DNA of 64,000 nucleotides, from contig JBAIAC010000003.1 in assembly GCA_037349315.1 (NCBI GenBank), forward strand, positions 11,346,501 through 11,410,500, in the 5' to 3' direction. This DNA comes from Chelydra serpentina. Lineage: Eukaryota; Chordata; Testudines; Chelydridae. Position numbers and translations under genes: made by a program. Below, piece after piece: positions 55,324 to 64,000 of the stretch (position 1 is its first letter; every line of letters begins with the position of its first letter). The notes below the pieces were generated by a model, which was given only the letters and a program-made list of their open reading frames with translations, searched no databases and had not been told where the DNA came from.

Positions 55324-55500
55324 TAATCATAGAATATCAGGGTTGGAAGGGCCCTTAGGAGGTCATCTAGTCCAACCCCCTGCTCAAAGCAGGACCAATC
55401 CCCAATTTTTGCCCCAGATCCCCAAATGGCCCCCTCAAGGATTGAACTCACAACCCTGGGTTTAGCAGGCCAATGCTCAAACCACTGAGCTATCCCTCCC
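55324..55500 (-). mobile_element. Turtle Cry-type SINE
   Basis: Full-length minus-strand copy; A-box-like TAGCTCAGTGG near 55490, B-box-like GAGTTCAATCC near 55445, CR1-type tail at 55330-55390. Confidence 0.92.
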
Positions 55501-55600
55501 ATCTGAAATGGCCAGATTTTCAACAAGGCTCGGCACCCAGCAGTCCATAGATTTTAAAGTCAGAAGGGACCATCAGATCTAATTGGACCTCCTGCATAGC

Positions 55601-55965
55601 TAGGCTTGGCAGAATCTGATTATTTTTTTTTAATAATTCATTGATCATATCAATGTTTACTTTTAAACATTTTCCCCTATTTTTATCTATTTAAATTTTC
55701 ACAGTTGCAGGACAATTATGGGGGCAGGGTCAGAAAAGAATTCAATGTAGATGTTGATTCATAAGCTAAAGCTTTATAACGGTTAATACACAAATTGTCA
55801 CCACATGTCGAGAGAGTCAATATTCCTAAAGAAAACGAATAAAGTTCCCAAGCAGCATTTTTCTTATTTTCCGTATCTGTAAACTTTGATCAATGGAAAT
55901 ATTTGTCCTTGTGTCTGTGCAGGGAAGCCACTATTTACCACTAAAATCTAATCCTTCCAAGCCTA
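55601..55965. mobile_element. AT-rich MITE, hAT-like, with diverged 8-bp TSD
   Basis: Ends TAGGCTTGGCAGAATCTGAT and (inverse) TAGGCTTGGAAGGATTAGAT. Flanks TGCATAGC and TGTACAGC differ at two sites but both fit the CR1 target sequence. 365 bp, non-coding. Confidence 0.8.
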
Positions 55966-56116
55966 TGTACAGCACAGGCCACACAATTCCATCCAGTTAC
56001 TCCTATACTGGGCTCCAGTAGCTTGTGTTTGACAAATACATCTCTTCCAGAAAGGCATCCAGTCTTGATATGAAGGTTTCAAGAGATGGTGAATTGATCA
56101 CTTCCCTCGGTACTTA

Positions 56117-56412
56117 GCCCAGGTCTACACTAACCCCCCCTGTCGAACTAAGGTACGCAACTTCAGCTACGTGAATAACGTAGCTGAAGTCGAAGTACCT
56201 TAGTTCGAATGAAAAAGCACTTACCCGGGGTCCAGACGCAGCGCCCAGGCTCCCCCGCCGACTCCGCCTACTCCGTTCGTCGAGCTGGATTACCAGCGTC
56301 GACGACGGAGCACTTCCTGGTTCGATTTATCGCGTCTTGACAAGATGCGATAAATCGAACCCAGAACATCGATCGCGCGCCTCCGACCAGACGCGTAAGT
56401 ATAGACGTACCC
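56117..56412 (-). mobile_element. Harbinger-type MITE, copy C
   Basis: Ends GCCCAGGTCTACACTAACC and (inverse) GGGTACGTCTATACTTACG. Same palindromic interior and orientation as copies B and D. Left flank TTA, right TTT, so the TSD is diverged. Inserted in CR1. Confidence 0.9.
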
Positions 56413-56480
56413 TTTGTTCCAATGGTTAACCACAACTGTTAGAAATGTGTATTTTATTTCTAACTTGAATTTATCCAGCT

Positions 56481-57719
56481 TTGCCGTCAGACACAATGGA
56501 ATCTTCCAGCTGCTGGGCATCTGAAAATTTGGCCAGTTCTCATTTAGGCCCTTAAATGAGCTTGTCAGACAGTCTGGCCCAAAGTCCAGGAAAAGCTAAT
56601 AGATGCCACATGGTGGGAGACAAAGCAGTCATGGAAAGGAGTCATTTTATAAAAGTAAACAGATAAAAACCTAGTATCAAGAATGTGACTATTATTTCAG
56701 ATCACTATAGGATTTGGTTTTATTCCCAAGCATTGCTATTCCAATAAATCCTTCTCTAAAGTTATAGCAATGCATAGGATAGAAGAAATGACAAACAATC
56801 TCTGTTGACAAGAAGACAATTCTGTGTTAGCGTGATATTTCCAGGCAACACTTAATCAGCTAGAAAGTGCAGCAAGATGACTGTTTCATTCCCAAGTTTA
56901 GGGAGCTCAGTAAGCATGGTGTATGAGAGTAAAACCAAAGAGCAGAACCGCCATTCTCCTCAGACTATAAACAAATGCACTGATTTTTTTTTTAAATTAA
57001 GTTCCTCTTAAAAAGGTGCTGAAGGCAGAGGCCCGGAAACCAAATGTTGGATTGTCAAAAGCATATAGTGTTGCCCAAATGATGCTGTGGAGGTCAAGGA
57101 GAGTTAGAGCAGCACTGAGTCAGAGGGGAGTTTGTATACAAAGCTCAGCCATGACATGACTGATGATTCTGCCAACAAACCCAGTGCGTATGGTGGTTTA
57201 TATGTTGCAGGCACCTGGTCCACTAGGAACTGAGCAGACAACTTTGAATCATGTTACACAGGCCAAACATTTGATGGTCATGACTTCTGATCATGGGCTG
57301 AATTCCAAGCAGTGACTATGCTGGTCAGCACTGATGGGTTAGGCTGGAAGGTCTCACCACACCAGGAAGTGGTGCGGACTCACTGCATTAGTCCCAGGAC
57401 TACCTGCAGTTAGGTACTTGCCCCTCAAGTAACAAACCAGTACGTGTGCCCTGCTCTCACCTTCCCCACAACATGACAGTGACCTCTTCCACAGCCAGAC
57501 ACTAACCGCACCTCCGATTTATAAATCATTCCCTAAATCTTCCTTCCCCCTTATTCTATAAGGTGCCTGTGCATGGATTAGTCATCCAGTTCCACAGCTA
57601 GATAAACAACTTGTAATTTATCATCATGCTTACAAAATCTAGACAAAGTATAACTGATGGCTTCTTCTCCCTTTAGTAAAAATGCATTGAATATGGTTAC
57701 AGTATTGTCAATCAACTAT
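56481..57719. other. Unique DNA, no gene recognised
   Basis: No supported feature. Confidence 0.45.
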
Positions 57720-57849
57720 TAGACTAGAGACTCCATCAAAATTCAAGATCCTTTTGTGATGGACCATGAGACAGGATCTGCCTGAGAGAACTTAGTCAGG
57801 TTGTTAGGCAAGGCTGTCCCTGCTCTGTGCCTGTTTGCCCTCCCATATA

Positions 57850-57975
57850 TTGGCCATCTTGTTTTTTCAGAATGGAAACTCTTCAGGGCAGAGACGGTCT
57901 CACTAAGTGTTTGTATAAGGCCCAATATAATGGGCCCTAGTCTTGGTTGGGGCCTCTGGGTACTACTGTCACAGA
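57850..57975 (+). mobile_element. CORE-SINE tail
   Basis: GGAAACTCTTCAGGGCAGAG, AGTGTTTGTATAAGGCCCAA and TTGGTTGGGGCCTCTGGGTA form the reptile/bird extension of MIR-like SINEs. Confidence 0.75.
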
Positions 57976-57989
57976 AAAGTAGTATCATC

Positions 57990-58115
57990 AACCTTGCTTT
58001 CTGAAGGGGAAAATTGAGGCACAGATCAACCGACTCATACTAGGTCACGCAGGAAGTCTATAGAAGACTTGGGGATTGAACCCAGACCTCCCCATCTGTG
58101 CCTTCACCACAAGAC
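57990..58115 (-). mobile_element. MIR-like SINE
   Basis: AAATTGAGGCACAGATCAAC, CTAGGTCACGCAGGAAGTCT and GGATTGAACCCAGACCTCC follow inverse MIR order, including the B-box side. Confidence 0.8.
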
Positions 58116-58802
58116 CATCCTTACTCTTTACCATTTGTTCCTGTTCCATTTGTGCCTGAAAATTCTTCAGGGAAAATTCTCCTTTCACTTTTACCCCCCC
58201 CGTAGGCTCTACTGACATCAATTCACTGGTATATGCAGGAGGAGAGCTTGGTCCTTGCTTTATATGATAATTTGTTAGGTTCTAATTTATGAAATGTGTA
58301 TAAAATGTTCATTAAACACTGCTGTGGGACATTCCAGAGCCTGCATTCCTTTCATCTTGCTCAGAACACCCCATGATAACATAAATGGGAGGAATTAAGC
58401 AATCTGATTGGTTAATCAGCATTCTCAGCTATGTCTCTAAGTAGCACAGCTCACTAGATCAGATGTATCAGTTTATTTCATTGCTTCATCCATGAAAGAG
58501 AAAAATAAATCAGCAAAGAAAGATATTTATGCCTTCTCCTCCCCCGTTATTGCATTTGATTCTAAATCATTTTAGAAGCCCTGCTGGGTTCAGGGCCCTG
58601 AAGTCCCTGCAGCCAGTGAGATTAATACCTGAGTCCAGCTTTCTATTAGCAAGACCCCTTGTGGCTGCCCAGGGGAATAGGAAGTAACGCTGTTTCAGAG
58701 CATCAGATCCCTCCTCCGCCCCCCATAACTAACTTCATTTTCTGATGACAGCTTTTTTTAAGATAAAAAAATAAAATAAAAATAAATGGAGCTATGCCAA
58801 TC
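58116..58802. other. Unique DNA with an A/T-rich microsatellite
   Basis: An (AAAAT)n-like run lies at 58764-58787. No gene. Confidence 0.4.
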
Positions 58803-58980
58803 TCCTAGAACTGGAATGACCTTGAAAGGTCATCGAGTCCCATCCCCTGCCTTCACTAGCAGGACCAAGTACTGTCCCCTGACAGATTTCTGCCCCAGAT
58901 CCCTAAGTGGCCCCCTCAAGGATTAAACTCACAACCCTGGATTTAGCAGGCCAATGCTCAAACCACTGAGCTATCCCACC
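58803..58980 (-). mobile_element. Turtle SINE, variant tail
   Basis: Same subfamily as 30608: tRNA-type head at the high end, tail with CTAGAACTGGAATGACCTTG and CTTCACTAGCAGGACCAAGT. Confidence 0.88.
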
Positions 58981-60282
58981 CACCTGGCAGCCACATGTGG
59001 CTGCTTTGACAGCATCAACACTTGTAGCATGATAGAGGCTCAAAGTTCTCATTCCCCCTGTACAATTTTTTTGTAATCTCCTCACTTTATATAGTTGCAG
59101 TATCTCTGTTGTGCTAGAGATGCATGGCCCTGGTCAGCCCACTTAGCCAAGTGGCTGCCTATTGAAATAAATGGCAACACTCCCATTGACTCCACTGGGC
59201 TTTGGATCCAGCCCCAGGCATCTCTCTGGGTGGATGTTCATGCTATCACTAGTGGCATCAGCTTCCAAACCTCATCTCCACTGACCATGGACAGGTGTGG
59301 GCAGAGGAGCAATGGCAACCATAAGAGATGGGGAAACTAGGCAACACCTTTGTATCAACGCTTCCATGGGCTTGGGGCTCCTCATCTCTGGTCTGAGGCT
59401 TTGTAGGCTGTACCTCCCGCTTCCTTGACCCCTGCAGGGGTCATTATTCAACAGCTCTAGGAGGTAAAGGCCAGCATCCCCTGGGCTCGCTGCCCCCTCT
59501 CAGAGAACTGGGCTGTGGCAGAGTGCAGCACGGCCCTTGGCTATATATTTGTGAAGAGAGGAAGCACCTGCAGGAGCCTTTGTGATTTTCATGTGTTCTC
59601 TGACAAGCTCTTGAGAATCTATGCGACCCAGCATTGTAAGATACAGTATTGATGCCCCTGGTCGATTTGTCTGTGGGGACTGATCCCCGACCTCTGGATA
59701 TTAAAGCATATGCCTTTGCTGCCAAAGCTAGAACACCATGATCAGTAGCTCAAAGACAGACTCAAACCTCCACACAGGGTCTAGCCGCTGGAGGGGGACA
59801 AAAAGCTAAACTGTGTTAGCCAGCCAGTCAGTAAGGGCAGGAGTTTTCTATCTTCTTTGACTTTCTTAAAGTGCTTCCAACATCCTGAAACAATGCCTTC
59901 AGAATGGGAATTACAGCCAGCTACTTTCTGGCTTTTAAAATAGTGCCACATCCTTTCCTTCTCACTCATTTCCTGGTCCTTTTTTTTTTAAAAAAAGGAT
60001 AAACTTCTTGCAGTCTGTAGAGTCTCTTGTCATTGATTATTCTCCTTTACAGTTAATATACTTTCCTGATCTAGGAAACCTTCCTCAGAAGCAGTGTCAT
60101 AAAAAAACAGGAAACATTCATTTCCTAACTTAGTGCAATTAATAAGGACAAGAGGAAATATAAAATATTGACTGTACAGTACTTGGTCTCTGTTCAACAA
60201 GATAGCCGGAACTATCTAAAGGAAGATGTTTGCACTCACATTGTTTCTGCACAATACGGGATGTCTGCCATTTTTATAGCGG
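58981..60282. other. Unique DNA, no gene recognised
   Basis: 59165-59215 carries the old palindromic motif ACTCCCATTGACTCCACTGG. Short frames only. Confidence 0.4.
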
Positions 60283-60390
60283 TGTCAGGGAAACTGTTCC
60301 TGGAGGTATTATCATAGGACAATCCCTTATTTGAGATTAATCTTTAATTCCTGGAGATTCCATGACAATTCCAGGGCAGTTGGCAACCTA
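60283..60390 (-). repeat. Dispersed repeat (TAGGTTGCCAAC end)
   Basis: Read inversely it begins TAGGTTGCCAACTGCCCTGG and contains CTCCAGGAATTAAAGATTAA, a familiar short repeat of reptile genomes, probably a hAT-type MITE fragment. Confidence 0.5.
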
Positions 60391-61084
60391 GCTCCAGGCG
60401 CATCATAATTCCACCCTTTCCTACGTATCTGCTCTAGTCTTTCATGTCACTAACCCCCATTCCACACTGAATGATGCCACTGTCCGTCTCCCCACTCCTC
60501 CATTTCTCCCACAAGCATCTCTGCAGCCTTTTCCCTGCTACTTCTCTGCAACCAACGCACTGTGATTTGACTCACCCAGCCAGCACCCGCTCTCCATTCA
60601 CAATACAATCACCTGAGTGATTCAGTTGCTTTATTGCGGTTACCTGAATCCTTCTTTCCTGTTCTCTCCCTGTTCGTTACTCCTACTTGTAGTGCAACAT
60701 CTAAAATTTACCACTGTAAGCTGCTGGGGCAGAGACGAAGGGCCAGATCTGCAGCAGGTGCAAATAGATTATAAATCCATTGAAGTCTAGAGAGCTATGC
60801 TGATTTACACCAGCTGAGGATTTGGCTTTCTTTGCCTTCTGTGCTAGGTGTTCCATAATCTCCATGACTATATAATAAGTGATTATAGAAATATCCAAAC
60901 TGGATAATATCTTTCTGCCTCTAAATTCCACCCAGTCTCAGTCCACTACAGTTATTCTTATTTATATTGCAGTTGTAACTAGAAGCTCTGAACAGACCAG
61001 GGTCTCCCTGTTGTAAATTCCTATAGACACACAGGAAGAAACAGTACCTGACCAATATAGCTAGACACGAGAGACAAAGGAAGT
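60391..61084. other. Unique DNA with a palindromic relic
   Basis: 60733-60829: GGGCCAGATCTGCAGCAGGT and (inverse) AGCCAAATCCTCAGCTGGTG form an old imperfect palindrome. No gene. Confidence 0.5.
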
Positions 61085-61230
61085 ATTGTACCCCCATTTT
61101 ACAGAGGGAGGAAAGGCACAAAGCAATTGTATTATTTACTCCAGATCAGGCAGGGAGTCTGGGGCACAGCTAGTGATTAAATCCAGATCTGAGTCTCAAT
61201 CCAGGACCTTAACTATAAGCCCACCACTCC
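61085..61230 (-). mobile_element. MIR-like SINE
   Basis: CCCCCATTTTACAGAGGGAG and CTAGTGATTAAATCCAGATC, in inverse MIR order. Confidence 0.7.
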
Positions 61231-61315
61231 TCAAACTCTTCCCTTCCTGTTACAGTCCATAGTGTGTTGTTCGGCACTGCTAACCCAGGACCAGACAGAA
61301 AAAGAGTAAGGTGGG

Positions 61316-62003
61316 TGTGACAAGGCTCGGACTCACCCGGCGGCGCCTCCTGCTGGTTTCTTCTGGGAATTAGCTCATCCAGCCTCTGGAGCGCCCTCTG
61401 TTGGCCGGCGATCCAGCTGCCCACTCTCTGGCCCGTGTCCCTCCCAGGACCCAGTGCCCCTTTAACTGGGGTGCTGCCCCCTGGCAGTACCCCACCAGTC
61501 TTACTTCTAGGGTCTCCCCTCCCTAGGGAACCCCCAACACACTATCCCCACCTCCCCTCAGTCGTAGGCTACTGCCAGTCACCAGCTAGCCTCCGCACCC
61601 TGGGGCAGACTGCAGTATAAGCCACTCATCACTGGCAAGGTTGGGTTGGACCTGCTGCCTCGGCCTACCCATGGGTTACCCCCTGCACCTAGTGGGCCTA
61701 ACACTAGGCCGCAGCCTGGGGCTTTCCTAGCCAGAGCTCCTCAGGCTCTTCCCCAGCCCTGCTCCAATCTAGGTACTCTACTTCAGTCCCTGCAGCCAGG
61801 CCCTTCTTCCTCTAAAGCAGAGGAAGGGTCCTGTCTGTCTCTGGCTCACTGCCCACGTATAAGGGCCAGCTGAGCCTTAATAGAGGCGTGGCCCCAGCTG
61901 AGCCTGCCTTCCCACTCAGCCTGGGGCTGCTTGCTCCAGAAGCAGCTTTCTCCTGGGCTGTTTTCAGCCCCTCAGGGCAGGAGCGGGGTTCCACTCCGCT
62001 ACA
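61316..62003 (-). mobile_element. Gypsy-type solo LTR with 5-bp TSDs
   Basis: 688 bp with TGT...ACA ends (plus strand TGTGACAAGG...CGCTACA). Perfect GTGGG at 61311-61315 and 62004-62008. Minus strand holds a TATA-like CTTATACG near 61860 and a CG-rich downstream part; the opposite orientation lacks a comparable motif. Sequence style matches the fragment at 20519-20845. No internal region, so it is the product of LTR-LTR recombination. Open frames on the plus strand (61435-61873) are artefacts of C-rich composition. Confidence 0.88.
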
Positions 62004-62008
62004 GTGGG

Positions 62009-63184
62009 TAATAGAAGAAGGGGTCCTAACACATGTAATGAAAGAGATTCTGGAAAGGTAAAGAGAAGGATAATGAGGTGAGAACTGTAGCTGAAAAGAG
62101 ATTGGACATAAAGGAGTAAGTGGAGGGAGAATAAGTGAGTGCTGAAAAATAATTAAAGGAGGTAGAGAAAGCTGGGGAAATATGGGATTTGTAAAGAAAG
62201 GGAGGAGAGAGATGGAGGATGAGATTTTCTAAAATTGTCTGCAGTGGCCTAACTCTGCTTCCACTGAAGTCAATGCTAACACTCCCAATTGATTCAACAA
62301 GTTGGTCAACACAGAGCACTTCAGAAAATCCCTAGTGGGAATGAACAACAGTTTGTGCAGAAGAGCAGAAGTGGAGGGAAAGGGTGGTACGAAGAGGAGA
62401 CAATCAAGAATTAAAGGGACTCCACTAAGCTAGGAGGGGAAGGGAGGTGTGTTGTTTTATTGTAGTCTCATTGTGTTTTAGATTCCCCCTCTTTCTCTTT
62501 TAGAAGAGGGAAATAAAAACCCACCCAGCCTTGACAACACCAGAGATACATCTCATCTACACAACACAACTGCCGCATGCTCCAGGACCTAAAAGAGGCA
62601 AAGTCCTCTACCTGTCCCTTTGGTCAAGATGCCTGTGGAAGTTTTTATCTGATCAACTTCAAAAGGTGTTCTCATTGTGTGTGCGCACACACACACACAT
62701 ATATCTCTGGTATCTCTAGTAATTTTTCCATTTGGTCTACAAGATTTGAGGGCTTGTGACCCTTTTAATAGTCTTCCAGTGTCTTTAGAACAAAATATCA
62801 CTCACCTGTCAGAAGCCATGACAAGGATGGTCTGGCCCAGGCATCAGAAGCAGAATCAGGAGTCCAGTGAAGGGCTGCAGCAAGAGCAAGACTTATGGAG
62901 TCAATCACCACTGTCAGGCAGAGGAGCACTCCAACCCACAAAGTGACATTGAGCAGACTGAGCTACTATTTCTTCTGTGAGGCTTATATACCTGCCTTGA
63001 GAGTCCTCCGACCAGCTCCTGGCTTTCAGATTGGCTGGAGCCTAGCATAGGAATGACTCATCCCCGCATGTGGCTGAATCAGGCTCTAATTCAAGGATGA
63101 CTCATCACCTTACCTCACCCTCTGGAACATGGAATGGGTGCTCTTTCCTCCATTTTATGCAATCTCATTGCCCTCTAGGAGAAG
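62009..63184. other. Unique DNA with a dinucleotide repeat
   Basis: 62680-62703 is (GT)n-GCGC-(AC)n followed by ATATAT, a palindromic microsatellite. 62215-62335 contains the old motif CTGCTTCCACTGAAGTCAAT. No gene. Confidence 0.5.
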
Positions 63185-63187
63185 TTA

Positions 63188-63446
63188 GGCCAGGTCTAGA
63201 TTGGGGGGAGGGTTGACCTACGATACGCAAATTTAGCTATGTGAATAGCGTAGCTGAAGTCGGAGTATCGTAGGTCGACTTACCTGCCCATGATGGCACT
63301 GGCAAGTCGACCGCTGCTGCTCCCCCATCGACTCCGCTTCCGCCTCTCGCCGAGGTGGAGTTCTGGAGTCAACGGGGAGCACGTTCGGGGATTGATTTAT
63401 CACATCTAGATGCCCAATCGATCCGGCGGGTAGTGAAGACATACCC
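63188..63446 (-). mobile_element. Harbinger-type MITE, copy D, with TTA TSD
   Basis: Ends GGCCAGGTCTAGATTGGGG and (inverse) GGGTATGTCTTCACTACCC; TTA at 63185-63187 and 63447-63449. 259 bp, shorter than copies A-C through loss within the second palindrome. Confidence 0.92.
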
Positions 63447-63969
63447 TTAGAGATGTTGAATTAACTGCGGGAAGTCACCCTGTGAACAGTAAAATCATAC
63501 TGAGAATTACAAATAAACACAATCCTTTAGAGAGATTGAATAAATGGGCAATAGAATTCAAACAACACCTGTTAGCCACAGTAGCTCATGACAAAATATA
63601 AGCAAATGCAGACCCATATGTGATGTAGACTTTTAAACACAGGTCTGTGCTTTGCTTGTTGGAAAAAGTGTTTTCATTGTTAATGTCCATTCTATTTAAG
63701 TTAATTTGCCATGGTCATTATAGTGGTATTTGAACCTCTTGGATGAGATTTTTCAAAGCAGCATAAGTGGTTTGGACACCCAGTTCTAATTCATTATAAT
63801 GGTGTACAAATCATATAGGCAGTGTCGAGTGTCTTAGCACTAATTCTTTTAGTAGTTCTTTTAGTTCTTGGATGGTGATGATAATGGACCCAATGCCACC
63901 CTCTGCTTCTGCAGTCTGTAGAATAGCAGCGTTTGATGTATCAGTCCAAAGGGGAGTACCAACTCCTTT
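63447..63969. other. Unique DNA, no gene recognised
   Basis: No supported feature. Confidence 0.4.
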
Positions 63970-64000
63970 GCAAGCGACAAAGAGTCCTGTGGCACCTTAT
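63970..64000 (-). mobile_element. Edge of another Penelope-like tail
   Basis: GCGACAAAGAGTCCTGTGGC at the window end matches the 53-bp PLE stub at 51473-51525. The element runs beyond the window. Confidence 0.75.

Larger units (their letters stand above)
55542..56480 (-). mobile_element. Old CR1 3' end holding two DNA transposons
   Basis: CR1 text appears in three blocks: 55542-55600 (AAAGTCAGAAGGGACCATCA), 55966-56116 (AGAAAGGCATCCAGTCTTGA) and 56413-56480 (TTGTTCCAATGGTTAACCAC). The minus-strand codons near 56480-56413 read DKFKLEIKYTFLTVVVNHWN, part of the ORF2 C-terminus. Confidence 0.85.

Noticed and set aside
61435..61873. Proline-rich frames
   Set aside because: Within the solo LTR; no coding function expected and no domain visible.

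Overview
This is vertebrate nuclear DNA, most likely from a turtle. The clearest marker is a tRNA-derived SINE whose 3' tail matches the 3' end of a CR1 LINE (the Cry / polIII-SINE of turtles); seven near-complete copies are present. CR1 3' ends, a Penelope-like element (PLE) with a GIY-YIG endonuclease, Gypsy-type remnants and many short hAT- and Harbinger-type elements fit the same group. I recognise no host-gene exon. Every coding trace I can support belongs to a transposable element, so the window reads as intergenic or intronic DNA.

Layout. 1-4700: a minus-strand CR1 (ORF1 esterase region and ORF2 endonuclease region) with a 2.7-kb Ty3/Gypsy pol fragment between the two. That pol has integrase upstream of reverse transcriptase (Gmr1-like order). 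4.7-10.5 kb: unique DNA with a SINE, a GC-rich hAT element with 8-bp TSDs and a CR1 3' end. 10.5-21 kb: GC-rich hAT piece, CR1 copies, the first Harbinger-type MITE, a 123-bp hAT-like MITE, a pogo/Tigger-type element, an LTR-like piece and a 95-bp inverted repeat with its arms 9.5 kb apart. 21-24.4 kb: AT-rich unique DNA, then a PLE split by a hAT element. 24.4-37 kb: mostly unique DNA with SINEs, MIR-like relics and an old CR1 holding a SINE. 37.26-40.02 kb: a PLE inserted as a large inverted structure inside perfect 13-bp TSDs. 41-45.2 kb: two oppositely oriented hAT copies, one holding a Harbinger MITE. 47.3-48.5 kb: a probable retroviral solo LTR. 48.9-54.2 kb: a palindromic PLE tail, tRNA-like inverted doublets, a 53-bp PLE stub inside 13-bp TSDs and a truncated PLE. 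54.5-56.5 kb: hAT elements and a Harbinger MITE nested in a MIR and a CR1. 58.8-64 kb: a SINE, MIR relics, a Gypsy-type solo LTR with 5-bp TSDs, a fourth Harbinger MITE and the edge of another PLE.

How parts work together: CR1 machinery plausibly mobilised the SINEs through the shared tail. The short hAT and Harbinger elements encode nothing and would have needed transposases from elsewhere. PLE copies carry their own RT and GIY-YIG endonuclease, but all copies here are truncated or broken. Family names rest on recognised motifs and TSDs, not on database searches.
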